DNA of 64,000 nucleotides from Pseudonocardiales bacterium (GCA_023252195.1 JAHEXI010000003.1:124001-188000), one strand, 5' to 3'; positions 17,302 through 29,980 are shown, counted from the stretch's first letter. Numbers and translations are program-made. The notes: generated by a model not told the origin, from the letters alone.

Positions 17302-18471
17302 ATGACAACCGCGCAAGAACGCAGCGTACCGAAGCCCGTCTTTACTGACGCTGAAGCCGGAGCCAAAGAATTCCCGGACTCGACCGTGCGCCGGTACAAC
17401 TACTACATCCCGCAGAAGCGCAAGCAGACGCACTATGAAGACGTCACCGTCGAGGTCCAGCCAGACCCGCGACATTATCTCAGCCAGGGCTGGCTCTACG
17501 GATTCTCCGACGGCCGTGGCGGCTACCCGCTGGATTGGACGGCTCTGAAGGCGTGGGGCTCGGACCGGCCGGAACCGGAGCGGTTCCCCGGATCCGGGGG
17601 CAAGGGCTACGACTGGCCGGCACACGGTTGGCATGAGTTCCGCGACCCTAACGAGGAGTGGGAGCTCACTCTCTACCGGTACAACTCCAATGTCGTCCGG
17701 CAGCTCAACCAGAACATCGCGGCAGCCCGCCAGGCGAAGGCGTTCGAGCAGTGGAACCCGAACTGGGTGCGCTTCGTGGAAAGCCACGTCGGGGCCTGGA
17801 TGCACGTCGATCACGGCCTTGGGTTGTACCTGTTCGCCAATGCGAACCGCAGGGCGCCGACGAACATGCACAACAACGCGATCTCGGTGAACAGCATGCA
17901 CCGGATCAGGGCCGCTCAGGATCTGGCGCTGTACAACCTGACGCTGAGCGAGGAAATAGCCGGCTTTGATGGCGCGGTACACGTTGAGACCTGGAACGGC
18001 GACCCGGCGTGGCAGGGCGTCCGCAAGACCGCCGAAGCGCTCACCGCCATTGACGACTGGTGTGAGGCGATCTTCGCGGCGAACGTCGTCTTCGAGCCAC
18101 TGGTCGGTGAGCTGTTCCGGAGCAACCTGGTGCAGCAGGCCTCGCCGGGCAACGGTGACTGGGTCACCCCCACGATCATCGGCGCGGAGGAATACGACTA
18201 TGCCGAACGCGATCTGCGATACACGAAGGCCATGTTCGACCTGCTGACCAACGATCGCGAGTTCGCGGACCACAATAAGGCGATCATGCAGCAGTGGCTC
18301 TCGACATGGGTGCCGCGCTGTATCGCGGCGGCCCGGACACTACAACCGCTCTGGTCGCAGCCCGACTCGAAGCCGCCCCGTTTCGAGGATGGCCTGGACC
18401 GGGCGAAGAGCCGTTTCAGTGGCATCCTTTCCGAGCTGGGTCTGCAAACACCGAAGGAGTTGGCGCAGTGA
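17302..18471 (+). CDS. prmC: propane monooxygenase hydroxylase small (beta) subunit
   Basis: 389 residues from ATG 17302, with GGAGGAGG just upstream. It is a ferritin-like beta subunit that supports the alpha subunit and lacks the diiron ligands. Recognisable blocks are [56 protein letters not shown] and [13 protein letters not shown]-like [16 protein letters not shown]. It is separated from prmB by 16 bp, and its last codons overlap prmD (GTGA). Confidence 0.95.
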   Translation: MTTAQERSVPKPVFTDAEAGAKEFPDSTVRRYNYYIPQKRKQTHYEDVTVEVQPDPRHYLSQGWLYGFSDGRGGYPLDWTALKAWGSDRPEPERFPGSGGKGYDWPAHGWHEFRDPNEEWELTLYRYNSNVVRQLNQNIAAARQAKAFEQWNPNWVRFVESHVGAWMHVDHGLGLYLFANANRRAPTNMHNNAISVNSMHRIRAAQDLALYNLTLSEEIAGFDGAVHVETWNGDPAWQGVRKTAEALTAIDDWCEAIFAANVVFEPLVGELFRSNLVQQASPGNGDWVTPTIIGAEEYDYAERDLRYTKAMFDLLTNDREFADHNKAIMQQWLSTWVPRCIAAARTLQPLWSQPDSKPPRFEDGLDRAKSRFSGILSELGLQTPKELAQ

Positions 18472-18842
18472 CCAGGTTCAAAACGGCGGAGAGCCCGTAT
18501 AAGTCCGACAACACGGCGTCCAACATGTGTGGTTTCACCCTGATGAACAACCAGGTCGGCGAGGTGGTGGCCGCGGTCATGAGCACCAAGCCCGGTGTGC
18601 GCGTGACCCCGCTGCCGTCGATGATCCGAGTCGACGCGCTCAACCGGATGGAGGTCGTCTACGACGAGATCTCCGAAGCGCTCGGCGAGGAAGCCGGCTA
18701 TTTCGACGCCGCGGAGTTCGAGGAGAACATGTCCACCCACTACGGGCGCATGGTTCATGAGGACGACCGGACAATCATGTTCGCGAATCCCGAGGATGCG
18801 GCGGAGTACCTCGGCTTCGACCTGATAGCCAGCGCGAAGTAA
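18468..18842 (+). CDS. prmD: propane monooxygenase coupling (effector) protein
   Basis: 124 residues from GTG 18468, overlapping the prmC stop as GTGA. It is the MmoB/DmpM-like cofactor-free regulatory protein that docks on the hydroxylase and couples NADH use to oxidation. Typical elements are [35 protein letters not shown] and AEYLGFDL. Size and position at the end of the ABCD set fit. Expression is expected to be translationally coupled to prmC. Confidence 0.93.
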   Translation: MTRFKTAESPYKSDNTASNMCGFTLMNNQVGEVVAAVMSTKPGVRVTPLPSMIRVDALNRMEVVYDEISEALGEEAGYFDAAEFEENMSTHYGRMVHEDDRTIMFANPEDAAEYLGFDLIASAK

Positions 18843-18855
18843 CCGGGAGGCGCAC

Positions 18856-19905
18856 ATGTATGAGAAGGATGGCGAGAAATACTTCGTGGTCGATGGCCAC
18901 ACCCACTTCTGGGACGCCAGCCCGGAGAACTGGGTTCCCGGTCAGGAACAGTACGCCAAGGGCTGGATCGAGTGCTTCCACGCCTACCAATCGCTCGGGC
19001 CGCCGGAGACGCATTGGTCGATAGAGCAGTTTCAGAAGTATCCCGAAGACATGATGATGCGGCACCTCTTCGAGGAGGGTCACGTCGATGTAGCGATCTT
19101 CCAGCCGACCTATCTGAAACAGTGGTACCGCAACGGCTTCAACACCACCGAAGTCAACGCCGCCCTGGCCGAAAGACACCCGGGCAAGTTCGTCGTCAAC
19201 ACCAGATGGGACCCCCGGGCCGGCGACGAGGGCCTCAAGGAGTTGGCGGACAACGTCGCGCGTTGGGGCTGCAAAGGTGTGAAGCTCTACACCGCCGAAT
19301 GGCGTGGGGACTCCCGGGGCTGGAGCCTGAAGAGCCCCGAGGCGGCTCGCTACCTGGAGAAATGCCAGGAGCTGGGGGTCAAGAACATCCACGTGCACAA
19401 GGGCCCGACGATCTGGCCGTTGGACAAGGACGCCTTCGACGTGGCGGACGTCGACTTCGCGGCGACGAACTTCCCCGAGCTGAACTTCATCGTCGAGCAC
19501 GTCGGGCTGCCGCGGATCGAGGACTTCTGCTTCATGGCGACCCAGGAACCCAACGTGTACGCGGGCCTGGCGGTGGTCGTCGGTGGGCTGATGCACTCCC
19601 GCCCGCGGTTCTTCGCCAAGGTCATGGGCGAGCTGATGTTCTGGCTCGGCGAGGACAAGCTGCTTTTCGGCGCCGACTATGCGATCTGGGAGCCGCGCTG
19701 GCAGGTCGAGGGCTTCGTCGACTGGAACATGCCGACCGACGCCGAGTTCGCAGACTACGGGCAGCTGAGTACCCAGGCCAAGAAGAAGATCCTCGGCCTC
19801 AACGCGGCCCGGCTCTACGACATCAAGGTGCCGGCCGAGCTGGACCTGCCCGTGCCGGCCGGGCCAGAAGGAGCAGAACCGCTGGCCGCGCCGGCCTCGA
19901 TATGA
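18856..19905 (+). CDS. amidohydrolase-2 family metal-dependent hydrolase of the prm operon
   Basis: 349 residues, ATG after GGGAGG. A TIM-barrel amidohydrolase with the N-terminal metal motif DGHTHFWD (H15, H17), a HVHKGP strand, FIVEHVGLPR and a C-terminal LLFGADYAIWEPRW with the expected aspartate. Related genes are regularly found directly after prmABCD/mimABCD. Their substrate is not established; hydrolysis or decarboxylation of an intermediate of propanol/acetone metabolism is possible but unproven. It lies 13 bp after prmD and ends in an ATGA overlap with the DUF59 gene. Confidence 0.85.
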   Translation: MYEKDGEKYFVVDGHTHFWDASPENWVPGQEQYAKGWIECFHAYQSLGPPETHWSIEQFQKYPEDMMMRHLFEEGHVDVAIFQPTYLKQWYRNGFNTTEVNAALAERHPGKFVVNTRWDPRAGDEGLKELADNVARWGCKGVKLYTAEWRGDSRGWSLKSPEAARYLEKCQELGVKNIHVHKGPTIWPLDKDAFDVADVDFAATNFPELNFIVEHVGLPRIEDFCFMATQEPNVYAGLAVVVGGLMHSRPRFFAKVMGELMFWLGEDKLLFGADYAIWEPRWQVEGFVDWNMPTDAEFADYGQLSTQAKKKILGLNAARLYDIKVPAELDLPVPAGPEGAEPLAAPASI

Positions 19906-20621
19906 CCGGCGTCGCGACCGACCAGGCCGCGGCCCTCACCGCCGCGGTCTGGTCGGCCCTGCACCAAGTGCGCGACCCGGAGCTGGACGAGGCCGTGACC
20001 GATCTCGGGTTCGTCGCCGGTTGCCAGGTATCGGATTCCGGCAAGGCCGTCGTGCGGCTGCGGCTGCCGACGTACTTCTGCGCGCCCAACTTCGCCTTCC
20101 TCATGGTGGCCGACGCCTTTGATGCAGTCGCCGCGGTGCCTGGCGTTCGCCGGGCAGAAGTGGTGCTAGAGGATCACTTCGCGTCGAACGAGATCAACGG
20201 CGGGATCGCCGCCCGGGCTGGGTTCGTCCAGTCCTTCGACGGGCAGGCCGTTGCCGAGTTGCACGAGCTGCGGGCCGACTTCCTGCGCAAGGCGGTCATG
20301 GCCGGCACCGACCGGGTGTGCCGCCCGCTGCTGTCCGCCGGCGCCACGGTCGAGGAGTTGGCCGGGCTCACCCTTGGCGAGGTTCCGCCGTCAGCCGATC
20401 GCGAACGGCTGAGATCCCGCCGCGCCGAGCTCGGCCTGCCTGCCAGCGACGACGATCCGTTGCTGGTCGACGCGGCGACCGGCGCGGCGATCGGAGCCCA
20501 CGCGCTGCCGCTGCACCTGCGTCGGGCTCAGACCACCAGGGTCAGCGTGGACGCCAACGCCGGCGTGTGCCGGGGACTGCTGCAGGAGCGGTATCGCACT
20601 ACAGAGGAGAAGGGTCAATGA
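19902..20621 (+). CDS. DUF59/MIP18-like iron-sulfur assembly protein
   Basis: 239 residues from ATG 19902 (ATGA overlap). The N-terminal ~100 residues are a DUF59 domain: HQVRDPELDEAVTDLGFVAG, a VVRLRLPTYFCAPNFA segment with the conserved cysteine, and DAVAAVPGVRRAEVVL. The C-terminal part is helical and specific to alkane-monooxygenase operons. DUF59 proteins help load Fe or Fe-S centres. Here the likely client is PrmB (2Fe-2S) or the diiron hydroxylase. Its stop overlaps the dehydrogenase start (ATGA), so synthesis is coupled. Confidence 0.8.
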   Translation: MTGVATDQAAALTAAVWSALHQVRDPELDEAVTDLGFVAGCQVSDSGKAVVRLRLPTYFCAPNFAFLMVADAFDAVAAVPGVRRAEVVLEDHFASNEINGGIAARAGFVQSFDGQAVAELHELRADFLRKAVMAGTDRVCRPLLSAGATVEELAGLTLGEVPPSADRERLRSRRAELGLPASDDDPLLVDAATGAAIGAHALPLHLRRAQTTRVSVDANAGVCRGLLQERYRTTEEKGQ

Positions 20622-21643
20622 GAGCCGTCCGGCTGCGCGAGTACCACCACCAACCGGTCGTCGAGCAAGCGCCGGAGCCTACTCTCTCCGGACCGCTCGA
20701 TGTCATCGTCAAGATCGGCGGCGCGGGCGTGTGCCGGACCGATCTGCACATCATCGAGGGCCAATGGGCGCAGGCGATGGCTCCCGCGCTGCCTTACACG
20801 ATCGGCCACGAGAACGCCGGCTGGGTCCACGAGGTCGGCGCGGCGGTCACCAACATCGAAGTCGGCGACACGGTGATCCTGCACCCCACGCCCACCTGCG
20901 GGCTGTGCCGAGCCTGCCGTGCCGGCGACGACATGCACTGCAGCGACAGCAGCTTTCCCGGCCTGAGCCATGACGGCGGCATGGCCGAGTACCTGCTCAC
21001 CTCGGCGCGGGCCTGCGTCAAGCTCGAGCCGCAGACCAGACCGGAGGACGTCGCGGCACTGGCCGACGCCGGGATCACCGCCTATCACGCCGTGCGCAAG
21101 GCCATCCCGTTGCTCTACCCGGGAACCACCGCAGTGCTCATCGGCGCGGGTGGGCTGGGCCATATCGGCATCCAGTGCCTTGCCGCGCTGACCGCCGCCA
21201 AGATCATCGTGGTGGACCGCAATCCTGATGCGCTCAAGCTCGCCGAGCAGCTCGGCGCGCACCATACCGTCGTCGCCGACGGCGGTCAGATCGACACGGT
21301 CAAGGACCTCACCGGCGGGCATGGCGCCGAGGTGGTGCTCGACTTCGTCGCCGAGCAGGGCGCCGAGCACGATGGGTTCCAGATGACGGGCCGGGCCGGT
21401 TCGTACTTCGTCATCGGCTACGGCGGCACGGTGACCATCCCGACGCTCGACATCATCTCCACCGAGCGCAACATCGTCGGCAACATCGTCGGCACCTACA
21501 ACGACCTTGCCGAGCTCATGGTGCTCGCCCAGGCCGGCAAGGTCACCCTGCACACCAGGACCTACCCCCTGGACGACGCCCTCGAGGCGATCGCCGATCT
21601 CGACGCTGGTCGCGTTCGCGGCCGGGCAATTCTCGTCCCCTGA
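20618..21643 (+). CDS. NAD-dependent zinc alcohol dehydrogenase
   Basis: 341 residues. A medium-chain dehydrogenase that most likely oxidises the propanol produced by the monooxygenase. The catalytic zinc ligands fit C39 (GVCRTDLH) and H64-E65 (GHENAG). The structural zinc lobe has C94, C97, C100 and C108 (CGLCRACRAGDDMHC). The Rossmann motif is LIGAGGLGHIGIQ. It overlaps the DUF59 gene by 4 bp and lies 29 bp before groEL. Whether the product of propane attack is 1- or 2-propanol cannot be decided from sequence. Confidence 0.92.
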   Translation: MRAVRLREYHHQPVVEQAPEPTLSGPLDVIVKIGGAGVCRTDLHIIEGQWAQAMAPALPYTIGHENAGWVHEVGAAVTNIEVGDTVILHPTPTCGLCRACRAGDDMHCSDSSFPGLSHDGGMAEYLLTSARACVKLEPQTRPEDVAALADAGITAYHAVRKAIPLLYPGTTAVLIGAGGLGHIGIQCLAALTAAKIIVVDRNPDALKLAEQLGAHHTVVADGGQIDTVKDLTGGHGAEVVLDFVAEQGAEHDGFQMTGRAGSYFVIGYGGTVTIPTLDIISTERNIVGNIVGTYNDLAELMVLAQAGKVTLHTRTYPLDDALEAIADLDAGRVRGRAILVP

Positions 21644-21651
21644 CCGAGTAG

Positions 21652-24737
<3,086 letters not shown>

Positions 24738-25404
24738 GAGGTCTCTATTAATGGCCTCGCTGGCACACGCTTTGGGCGCGGGGTGACGAATCGATGAGTG
24801 TTAATCGAGAATGTGTTCGCAGTGCTAGATCTACTGGAATCCACTGCTTACCGAAGTGGCACGGTCGACTACTGAGAGTCTGCACCCAGGATACCCTTGC
24901 AATCGCTGCGTCACCGGATAGAGTACGACCTTGAAAGAAGGGCTATAGGGATAAGGATCTACAACGACCGCAGCGTTCTTTAGAAACGATTTCAGGAGTA
25001 GCGGTGCGAGTTGATGAGTGCGACTGCTCTTGATCTACAACGCGGGTCGCGGGGATCGCCGGACGCATCGGAGATCATTTCCGGTGGGGACGCGAAACGG
25101 CGAAGTTCGACCGTGCCGCCAGGAGTGACCGTCCGTATGCTGACCGTACTTTCGATGTTGGTCATCGGTCGCTGGGCCGGAGCCGTTCGTGAGCCAAATG
25201 GTGGAGTAATGCTGTGTTCGGCCAACCACTTAACGTCAACTAGTTATTCACTCTTGAGACGGTGTATCAGAGAGCCGGGGGACCACCTCTGTTGTAGTGC
25301 ACTGACCTGAGTCGAACTCGGATGGCGACAATATGATGGGTTCCGCGATCAATACCTCGCTCCGGGGCGGTATCAGACGATGCCCTAGCGATGCGACCGG
25401 CTCC
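24738..25404. other. 667 bp without a convincing gene, lower GC
   Basis: Between the Nramp stop and the LAL regulator there is an AT-richer stretch (for example ATTAATGG, TTAATCGAG, CAACTAGTTATTC). A forward reading of about 99 codons from 25011 has an AGGAG 15 bp upstream, but its composition (Ser/Arg/Gly/Cys) and lack of any motif make a gene unlikely. Promoters for the regulator must lie here. I see no terminator with a clear T-run. Confidence 0.45.
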
Positions 25405-25443
25405 ATGCACCGCGCCGTTGCGCAGCTGGGAGCGGCTTCGTGA
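25405..25443 (+). CDS. possible 12-codon leader ORF overlapping the LAL regulator start
   Basis: ATG 25405 opens a reading of 12 codons (MHRAVAQLGAAS) whose TGA at 25441-25443 overlaps the GTG of the regulator at 25440 (GTGA). A TAGCGA hexamer lies 14 bp upstream of the ATG. The arrangement resembles the leader ORF in front of the multicopper oxidase gene. It is too short to support by itself. Confidence 0.3.
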   Translation: MHRAVAQLGAAS

Positions 25444-28121
25444 GAGGTTGCGTACAGGAGGGGCAGACGCAAGGGTCGGACTGGCCGCTGATCGGGCGCC
25501 GGGAAGAGTTGTCGATCATCGATCGTACCCTTGGCGGTGGTCGGCATCGCGGGTTGTTGTTGGCTGGGACACCGGGGGTAGGCAAGACCCGGCTAGCCAG
25601 GGAGGCGCTCGCGGCCGCAGAGGCTAAGGGGTGTTCGACAGGTTGGGCGGCGGCCTCGCGGGCCGTGGCCGCTATCCCGTTCGGTGCGATTGTCCATCTG
25701 CTTCCGGCAGAAAGCGACAATTCAACCCATCTGCAGGTGCTGCAGCGGACCGGGGAGTGGTTGACCTCCCAGGCCAGGGGGCGGCGGGTGGTGCTGGGTG
25801 TCGATGACGCGCACCTGCTGGACGACGCCTCGGCGGCGCTCGTGCATCACCTAGCGGTCACCGGCGTGGCTTTCGTCGTTGCCACCCTACGCACCGGTGA
25901 GCCTTGCCCTGAGCCAGTGACGGCGCTGTGGAAGGACGGCGCGGCCGAGCGGTTGGAGGTCCAGGGGCTGGCCCGCACCGAGGTCGCTGAGTTGATCGAA
26001 GCCGCGCTGGGCGCTCCGGTGGATGGGCTGACCGGGGAGCGGCTGTGGCAGCTCAGCCGCGGCAATATTCTCTATCTCCGCGAGCTGGTCCGGGGTGGTC
26101 GCCAGACGGGCGCCTTGGCCTACGCCGAGGGCATCTGGCAGTGGGCCGGACGGGTCAGCGCGCCCCCGCAGTTGGTCGAGCTGATCCAGGCCCGGATCGG
26201 GGGTCTGCCGGCGGCGGCGCGGGTTGTCGGGGAGATGGTGGCCTTCGGTGAACCGCTGGAGGTCGGTGTGCTTGCCCGGGCCGGGGTATCCGCGGCGGAT
26301 GTGGAGGCCGCCGAGCGGGCTGGCTTGGTGGTCACCGAACCGGCCGGTCTTGACATCCGAGTGCGGCTGGGGCATCCACTGTTCGGCGAGGTCATTCGGG
26401 CCCAGACACCGCCGCTGCGCAGCCGCACGGTGCACTCGATGCTGGCCGAGGCGGTCGGCTCGTCCGACGGGCCTCGTTCCGAGGACGTACTGCGGATCGC
26501 TGTCTGGCACCTGGAGGCCGGCACGCTGCCGGAGCCGGGCCTGTTGGTGGCCGCGGCTGGTCGTGCACTCAGCGCGCTGGACTACCGGCTGGCCGAACGG
26601 TTGTGCCGGGTTGCTGGAGAAGCTGGTGCCGGCTGGTCGGCCGAACGGTTGCTGGCGCAGGCTCTGGTTGGACAGGGTCAAGCCGGGCCAGCCGAGGAGT
26701 TGCTGGCGGGTCAGCTGACGCAGGCGCGCACCGACGCCGATCGGGCCGAGGTGGCCGGCATCCGGGCGTTGAACCTGTACTGGGGCCTGGACCGGCCGGC
26801 GGCGGCTGAAGCGGTGCTCGACCATGCCTCGGCCCTGATCGAAGAGCCGGCCCACCGCGCCAGTCTGACTGTCGTTCGAGCCAGGTTCCTGTTGCACGCG
26901 GGCCACTGCCCGCAGGCGCTGGCCTTTGTCGACGCAGTGCGCAACGACCCGCATGCACCGAAGCCGGCAGTGCTGGAGGCGGTGGTGACGGCCACCATGG
27001 CCCTGGTGGCCGCTGGTCGCTACCACGAAGCCATCGCTACCGCGGCACGGGGACTGCAGCTAGGGCAACAGCTGATTGCCGGTGGTTGGCTGGTGAGGCT
27101 GGACGAGTTGGCTGCTACCCAAGCCAGTGCCCACGTGTGGAGTGGCCAGCTCGCCACGGCGAGTGTGCTGGCCGAAGCCGGCTATCAGCGGGCTCTGGAT
27201 GCGCAGTCGCCACTGAGCGTCGCGGTATGGGCACTCGTGCGCGGCAGGGTCGCTGAGACCCGGGGTGCGATGGTCACTGCGTCGGGCTGGATGCGGGAGG
27301 CGGTGGGGGTTGTCGGTGGCCGGGCTCGGCTGCACCCCTACCAGGGTTACACCGCCAAAGTGGGCTTTTGCGCGCTGGCTCGGGTGGCGGCCCTGGCCGG
27401 GGATTTGAGCTCCGCTGAGGCTGCGCTGGCCCAGGCGGATGCGCTCGCCGGTCCGGCGATGCGTTTATTCGATACCTGGTCGGGGCCGGTCCATGCCTGG
27501 GTGGCCGCTGCTCGCGGCGAGGTCCGGGCCGCGATCGAGCTAGCGCTGGACAGGGCCGCGGAGGCCGGACGCTACGAGCAGGCGGGGTTCGAGCTGATCG
27601 CGCTACATGATGTGGCCCGGCTCGGCGCGCCGGCCCGAGTGGCGGCGCGGGTGGTCGAGCTCGCCGGTACCGTTCAGGGCGACCTGGCGCCGCTGTTCGG
27701 TGCTCATGTAGAGGCGCTGCTGGCATCTCACGGTACGGCCCTGGATGAGGTCGCCGCATCCTTCGCGGACCTGGGGGTCAACTTGCTCGCCGCGGAGGCG
27801 GCTGCGGCGGCTGCCACCGCGCACCGCTACGCCGGTCGTACCGGCAGCGCCGCAGCCTCCGCGGTTCGCGCTACCGCGCTGGTGGCAAGCTGCGAGGGCG
27901 CCCGCACTCCAGCCCTGGCTCGTCTCGACGAGCCTGTCGGCCTGACCCCACGCGAACTGGAGATCGCCCGGATGGCCGCAGGAGGACTTTCCAGCCGGGA
28001 GATCGCCGCCCGGCTCGTGGTGGCGATACGTACGGTCGACAATTCGCTGGGGCACGTGTACGCGAAGCTGGGCATCGGCGGGCGGGACGAGCTGGCGCCC
28101 ATTTTCCAGTGTCACGGATGA
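25440..28121 (+). CDS. LAL-type (large ATP-binding LuxR) transcriptional regulator
   Basis: 893 residues from GTG 25440, 7 bp after GGGAG. The N-terminal STAND-type ATPase has Walker A LLLAGTPGVGKTRLARE (about 40-56) and a Walker B-like VVLGVDDAHLLDD (about 119). A long helical TPR-like middle follows (repeated AERLLAQALVGQGQAGPAEEL style). The C-terminal LuxR/NarL HTH (LTPRELEIARMAAGGLSSRE, then IAARLVVAIRTVDNSLGHVY) is at about 835-890. MalT-like regulators of this class bind directly repeated boxes cooperatively when activated by ligand and ATP. The nearest such array starts 75 bp after its stop and recurs twice further on, so it is the best candidate regulator of that regulon. Confidence 0.9.
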   Translation: MRGCVQEGQTQGSDWPLIGRREELSIIDRTLGGGRHRGLLLAGTPGVGKTRLAREALAAAEAKGCSTGWAAASRAVAAIPFGAIVHLLPAESDNSTHLQVLQRTGEWLTSQARGRRVVLGVDDAHLLDDASAALVHHLAVTGVAFVVATLRTGEPCPEPVTALWKDGAAERLEVQGLARTEVAELIEAALGAPVDGLTGERLWQLSRGNILYLRELVRGGRQTGALAYAEGIWQWAGRVSAPPQLVELIQARIGGLPAAARVVGEMVAFGEPLEVGVLARAGVSAADVEAAERAGLVVTEPAGLDIRVRLGHPLFGEVIRAQTPPLRSRTVHSMLAEAVGSSDGPRSEDVLRIAVWHLEAGTLPEPGLLVAAAGRALSALDYRLAERLCRVAGEAGAGWSAERLLAQALVGQGQAGPAEELLAGQLTQARTDADRAEVAGIRALNLYWGLDRPAAAEAVLDHASALIEEPAHRASLTVVRARFLLHAGHCPQALAFVDAVRNDPHAPKPAVLEAVVTATMALVAAGRYHEAIATAARGLQLGQQLIAGGWLVRLDELAATQASAHVWSGQLATASVLAEAGYQRALDAQSPLSVAVWALVRGRVAETRGAMVTASGWMREAVGVVGGRARLHPYQGYTAKVGFCALARVAALAGDLSSAEAALAQADALAGPAMRLFDTWSGPVHAWVAAARGEVRAAIELALDRAAEAGRYEQAGFELIALHDVARLGAPARVAARVVELAGTVQGDLAPLFGAHVEALLASHGTALDEVAASFADLGVNLLAAEAAAAAATAHRYAGRTGSAAASAVRATALVASCEGARTPALARLDEPVGLTPRELEIARMAAGGLSSREIAARLVVAIRTVDNSLGHVYAKLGIGGRDELAPIFQCHG

Positions 28122-28196
28122 ATAGCGTGGGCGTTGAGTAGTCCTCGGAGGTCGGCTGAGCATGTTCCCAGCAGTTCGGCTGGCCGGCGCGGCCGG

Positions 28197-28266
28197 GCCG
28201 GGTAGCTGGACAGCCGAAGTCGAGTAGGCCGTTACTCCGGACGCCGCCGCCGGACCGCCCTAGCGT
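28197..28266 (+). promoter_or_regulatory. phased-repeat promoter array, copy 1 (peptidase operon)
   Basis: Direct repeats GCCGGGTA (28197-28204) and GTCGAGTA (28219-28226) are 22 bp apart. A weaker match (TTCGGCTG) sits another 22 bp upstream at 28175. An inverted half-site TACTCCGGA begins at 28233, giving GAGTA-N6-TACTC. A TAGCGT -10-like hexamer occupies 28261-28266, 42 bp from the last repeat and 6 bp before ATG 28273. Spacing predicts a leaderless transcript starting at or next to that ATG. Identical geometry at 34803-34894 and 51313-51404. Confidence 0.85.
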
Positions 28267-28272
28267 CAAAGC

Positions 28273-28497
28273 ATGGACCTCACAGCTGCGATTAAGGAGC
28301 TCCCCGAGGTACATGCTGTGGCCCTGCGCCTGCACCGGGCCGGTACTGCGAATGCCGAGATCGCCGCCGAGCTGGGCATCGAGGTCGCAGCAGTGCCTCC
28401 ACTTCTGCGACTGGCCAAGGCCAAGCTCGCCCGGTTGCTGGCGGCACCCGAACCCTGCGAGAAGGGCGCGACGCGGCACACCGACCACAGTTCATAA
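28273..28497 (+). CDS. small sigma-70 region 4-like HTH protein
   Basis: 74 residues, ATGGAC start 6 bp after a TAGCGT -10 hexamer, so probably leaderless. The core LPEVHAVALRLHRAGTANAE and IAAELGIEVAAVPPLLRLAK, ending in AKLARLLA, has the shape of the sigma-factor region 4 helix-turn-helix. Regions 2 and 3 are absent, and it cannot be a complete sigma factor. It could be an accessory regulator of the operon, or a leader protein. First gene after promoter array copy 1. Confidence 0.7.
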   Translation: MDLTAAIKELPEVHAVALRLHRAGTANAEIAAELGIEVAAVPPLLRLAKAKLARLLAAPEPCEKGATRHTDHSS

Positions 28498-28544
28498 GAA
28501 GCGTCCGATTCGTTCACCCCGCTCACGATCATTGGAGCCCGCGC

Positions 28545-29582
28545 ATGTCCACCTTTCAAGGCCACGTCTGCTTCTACGTCCCGCCGCACATCAATGATCA
28601 CATCGCTCGGGTCGCTGACAAGGCGGCCGGTCGGAGCAGCGCCGCGCAACGCAGTGCATTGGCTTCACGCGTCCTGCGCGAACGGCGGCGCGAGACCCAC
28701 CACGCCGCGCTTGCGACACTCACCCCTCCGGCACCCGGTAAGGCCGACCGTCAAATCTACGACGATCTGCACCAATGGAATGTCAACGTTGACCTCATCC
28801 GCGGCGAGGGCGACTCGCCCGTCGCAGGCCAAAACGCCAACCTCGCCTATGACTATCTCGGAGCTACCCGTGAGTTCTACAAGGAAGTACTGGGGCGAAA
28901 TTCTCTCGACAACGCGGGACTGACCATCGTTGGAAATGTCAACTTCGGAGTCGATTACAACAACGCCTTTTTTGACGGCGCCGAGATGGTGTTCGGAAAC
29001 GGAGACAACGTCATCTTCAAGGACTTCACCAACGACGTCGACGTGACCGGCCACGAGCTGACGCACGGTGTCACGCAATACACCGCCGGCTTGGAATACC
29101 ATGACCAACCTGGTGCGCTGAACGAGGCGACGTCCGACATCATGGGCGTGTGTGTTGAACAGTACGCCGGAGGGCTTGACGCGGGCACGTTCAACTGGCT
29201 CATCGGTGAAGACGTGATGGCTGACGACCTCTTTGGTGAGGCGATCCGGTCGATGGCTCATCCGGGTACTGCCTACGATAATCCCCAGATGGGTAAGGAC
29301 CCGCAGGCGGACAGCATGGCCGGATACGTGGACGGCGGTGACCCGCACGTCAATAGCGGCATCATCAACCGCGTGTTCTATCTCATCGCCACCGATCTCG
29401 GGAGCATGCCCGCCGCTAAACTGTGGTACGCAACCCTGCAAAACCTGTGGCCTGCCGCCCAATTCAGCGACGCCGCTTTGGTCTGCGGGCAGATGGCACG
29501 CATCCTGGCGCGGGACAAGACGATCGCTCGGCAGGGTCCGCAGACGGTGCGGGCCGCCTTCCGCGAGGTCGGCATCGTCTGA
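28545..29582 (+). CDS. protealysin-like M4 metallopeptidase
   Basis: 345 residues. Zinc peptidase of the thermolysin family: HELTH at 170-174, third ligand E194 (GALNEATSD), and the catalytic histidine in DPHVNSGIINR (H268). The N-terminal CFYVPPHINDHIARVA is the short propeptide motif of the protealysin group. There is no signal peptide and no long FTP propeptide, so it is a compact cytoplasmic-type precursor expected to self-process near residue 60-70. It is second in the operon driven by promoter array copy 1. A probable emfourin inhibitor gene lies 400 bp downstream. Confidence 0.93.
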   Translation: MSTFQGHVCFYVPPHINDHIARVADKAAGRSSAAQRSALASRVLRERRRETHHAALATLTPPAPGKADRQIYDDLHQWNVNVDLIRGEGDSPVAGQNANLAYDYLGATREFYKEVLGRNSLDNAGLTIVGNVNFGVDYNNAFFDGAEMVFGNGDNVIFKDFTNDVDVTGHELTHGVTQYTAGLEYHDQPGALNEATSDIMGVCVEQYAGGLDAGTFNWLIGEDVMADDLFGEAIRSMAHPGTAYDNPQMGKDPQADSMAGYVDGGDPHVNSGIINRVFYLIATDLGSMPAAKLWYATLQNLWPAAQFSDAALVCGQMARILARDKTIARQGPQTVRAAFREVGIV

Positions 29583-29630
29583 GCCGACCCGGGTGCCGGG
29601 CTGACTCTTCCAGCGTGGTTAGTCGCCGGC

Positions 29631-29867
29631 CTAGTGATCGTCAGTGACGGTCGCTAGACCGGCGACAACGCCGGGCCCGGACCAACTGACCTCGCATCGC
29701 GTGCACAACCACTGGAAGTGCCGGTGCAGTCGATTAGCCCAGGTGACGAGCTTGTGACAGGAGTCGTCGCAGCTCCAGCAGGCGGCCTCGAGAAGAACCT
29801 CGGTCTGACGAGCGGCGGCCGGGACGCTCGTGGAACGAGCGCCCTCGACATTCAGGATCTGGCTCAC
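29631..29867 (-). CDS. small zinc-ribbon-like protein
   Basis: 78 residues on the strand opposite its neighbours. The GTG at 29867 is 7 bp after GGAGG, which decides the start. Two cysteine pairs (ACWSCDDSCHKL and WLCTRCEVSW) with histidines between them (NRLHRHFQW) suggest a zinc ribbon. I do not recognise the family. It sits between the metallopeptidase and its likely inhibitor, breaking what is normally an adjacent pair. Confidence 0.6.
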   Translation of the reverse strand: MSQILNVEGARSTSVPAAARQTEVLLEAACWSCDDSCHKLVTWANRLHRHFQWLCTRCEVSWSGPGVVAGLATVTDDH

Positions 29868-29980
29868 AGCTTGTCCTCCGGTGTGCGCCGAACTTGACGC
29901 GTGGCACCCTAACGGGTACCCACCCGGGGCCGGCTGCAATCCCTCTCGTAAACCTGGTGGCTCTCGTGGACGATCAGCAC

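Noticed and set aside
25011-25310. Forward frame of 99 codons between the Nramp and LAL genes
   Set aside because: The AGGAG is too far from the ATG, the composition is random-like, and no motif is recognised.
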